Assembly: GCF_018130615.1 (NCBI RefSeq)
Contig: NZ_JAFCKB010000019.1
Location: forward strand, 99,238-163,237
DNA from: Bradyrhizobium manausense
Lineage (GTDB): Bacteria; Pseudomonadota; Alphaproteobacteria; Rhizobiales; Xanthobacteraceae
Direction of reading: 5' to 3'
DNA length: 64,000 nucleotides
Within the stretch, counting starts at the first letter, position 1. Every line of letters begins with the position of its first letter. The translations under genes were made by a program, and so were the position numbers. A model generated the notes under the pieces. The model was not told where the DNA came from. It was given only the letters and a program-made list of their open reading frames with translations, and did no database searches. Positions 63,924-64,000 of the stretch are shown piece by piece.

Positions 63924-64000
63924 ATGGATGATCTGTTGCGGGAGTTTCTGACGGAGACCAGCGAGAGCCTGGACACCGTGGACAATCAGCTGGTGAAGTT
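63924..64000 (+). CDS. cheA: CheA chemotaxis histidine kinase, N-terminal fragment (continues outside window)
   Basis: The first 25 codons read MDDLLREFLTETSESLDTVD and then NQLVK, the start of the Hpt (P1) domain of CheA; the phosphorylatable His lies beyond the window. The gene follows chpT after a terminator-like hairpin and probably begins a chemotaxis cluster. Confidence 0.75.
   Translation, partial: MDDLLREFLTETSESLDTVDNQLVK

Overview
The window looks like chromosomal DNA of a Bradyrhizobium- or Rhodopseudomonas-type alphaproteobacterium. The support is high GC, an EipA (DUF1134) gene, a ChpT-type histidine phosphotransferase next to the start of a CheA gene, Irr/Fur-era iron-uptake genes, and several branched-chain-amino-acid-type ABC transporters tied to acyl-CoA and aromatic catabolism. 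The genus is inferred; no 16S or other marker gene is present.

Region 1 (1-12.8 kb) is a siderophore locus. It holds the 5' part of an NRPS (C-A-PCP, leaving the window on the left), an MbtH protein, an IucB/VbsA-type acyltransferase, a MATE exporter, a GNAT acetyltransferase, a Cys/Met-type PLP enzyme, a TonB-dependent receptor, a FecI-like ECF sigma factor, a Fes-like esterase and a FhuC/FecE-like ATPase. Together these cover assembly, export, re-uptake, hydrolysis of the ferric complex and control. No hydroxylase, permease or FecR lies inside the window.

Region 2 (13-31 kb) begins with a large MalT-like LuxR regulator, divergent from a CoA-dependent catabolic gene set: SCPx-type thiolase, two acyl-CoA dehydrogenases, a saccharopine-dehydrogenase-like oxidoreductase, a crotonase, an acyl-CoA ligase, a medium-chain reductase, an SDR and a complete Liv-type ABC importer with LivM and LivG fused. 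The substrate is unknown; the set suggests an imported carboxylic acid broken down by a beta-oxidation-like route. At 31.2-32.8 kb two gene fragments (deacetylase and aconitase-like) meet at a recombination junction.

Region 3 (33-50 kb) is an aryl-C2 catabolic region. It contains a mandelate-dehydrogenase-like enzyme, a LysR regulator, benzoylformate decarboxylase and an aryl aldehyde dehydrogenase, then a second complete Liv-type importer, an SDR, a cupin like 2,4'-dihydroxyacetophenone dioxygenase, a MoaF-like protein, a FeaR-like AraC regulator, another aldehyde dehydrogenase and a GMC oxidoreductase. Two sets of repeated putative operator sequences suggest two local regulons.

Region 4 (50-59.2 kb) has a LysR gene divergent from a DsbA-like protein and a Tat-exported metallo-beta-lactamase-fold protein. 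A truncated MoaF-like gene follows, then a tyrosine-recombinase pseudogene, then an operon of hamA (DUF1837), hamB (DEAH helicase) and a DUF3223 gene. This is a Hachiman-type anti-phage system, possibly with a third component. It sits beside tRNA-Val(CAC), a plausible integration site.

Region 5 (59.2-64 kb) is conserved backbone: tRNA-Val, a membrane-anchored coiled-coil protein, EipA, a YHS-domain protein, CysQ, ChpT and the first codons of CheA. All calls come from reading the sequence; no database search was run.
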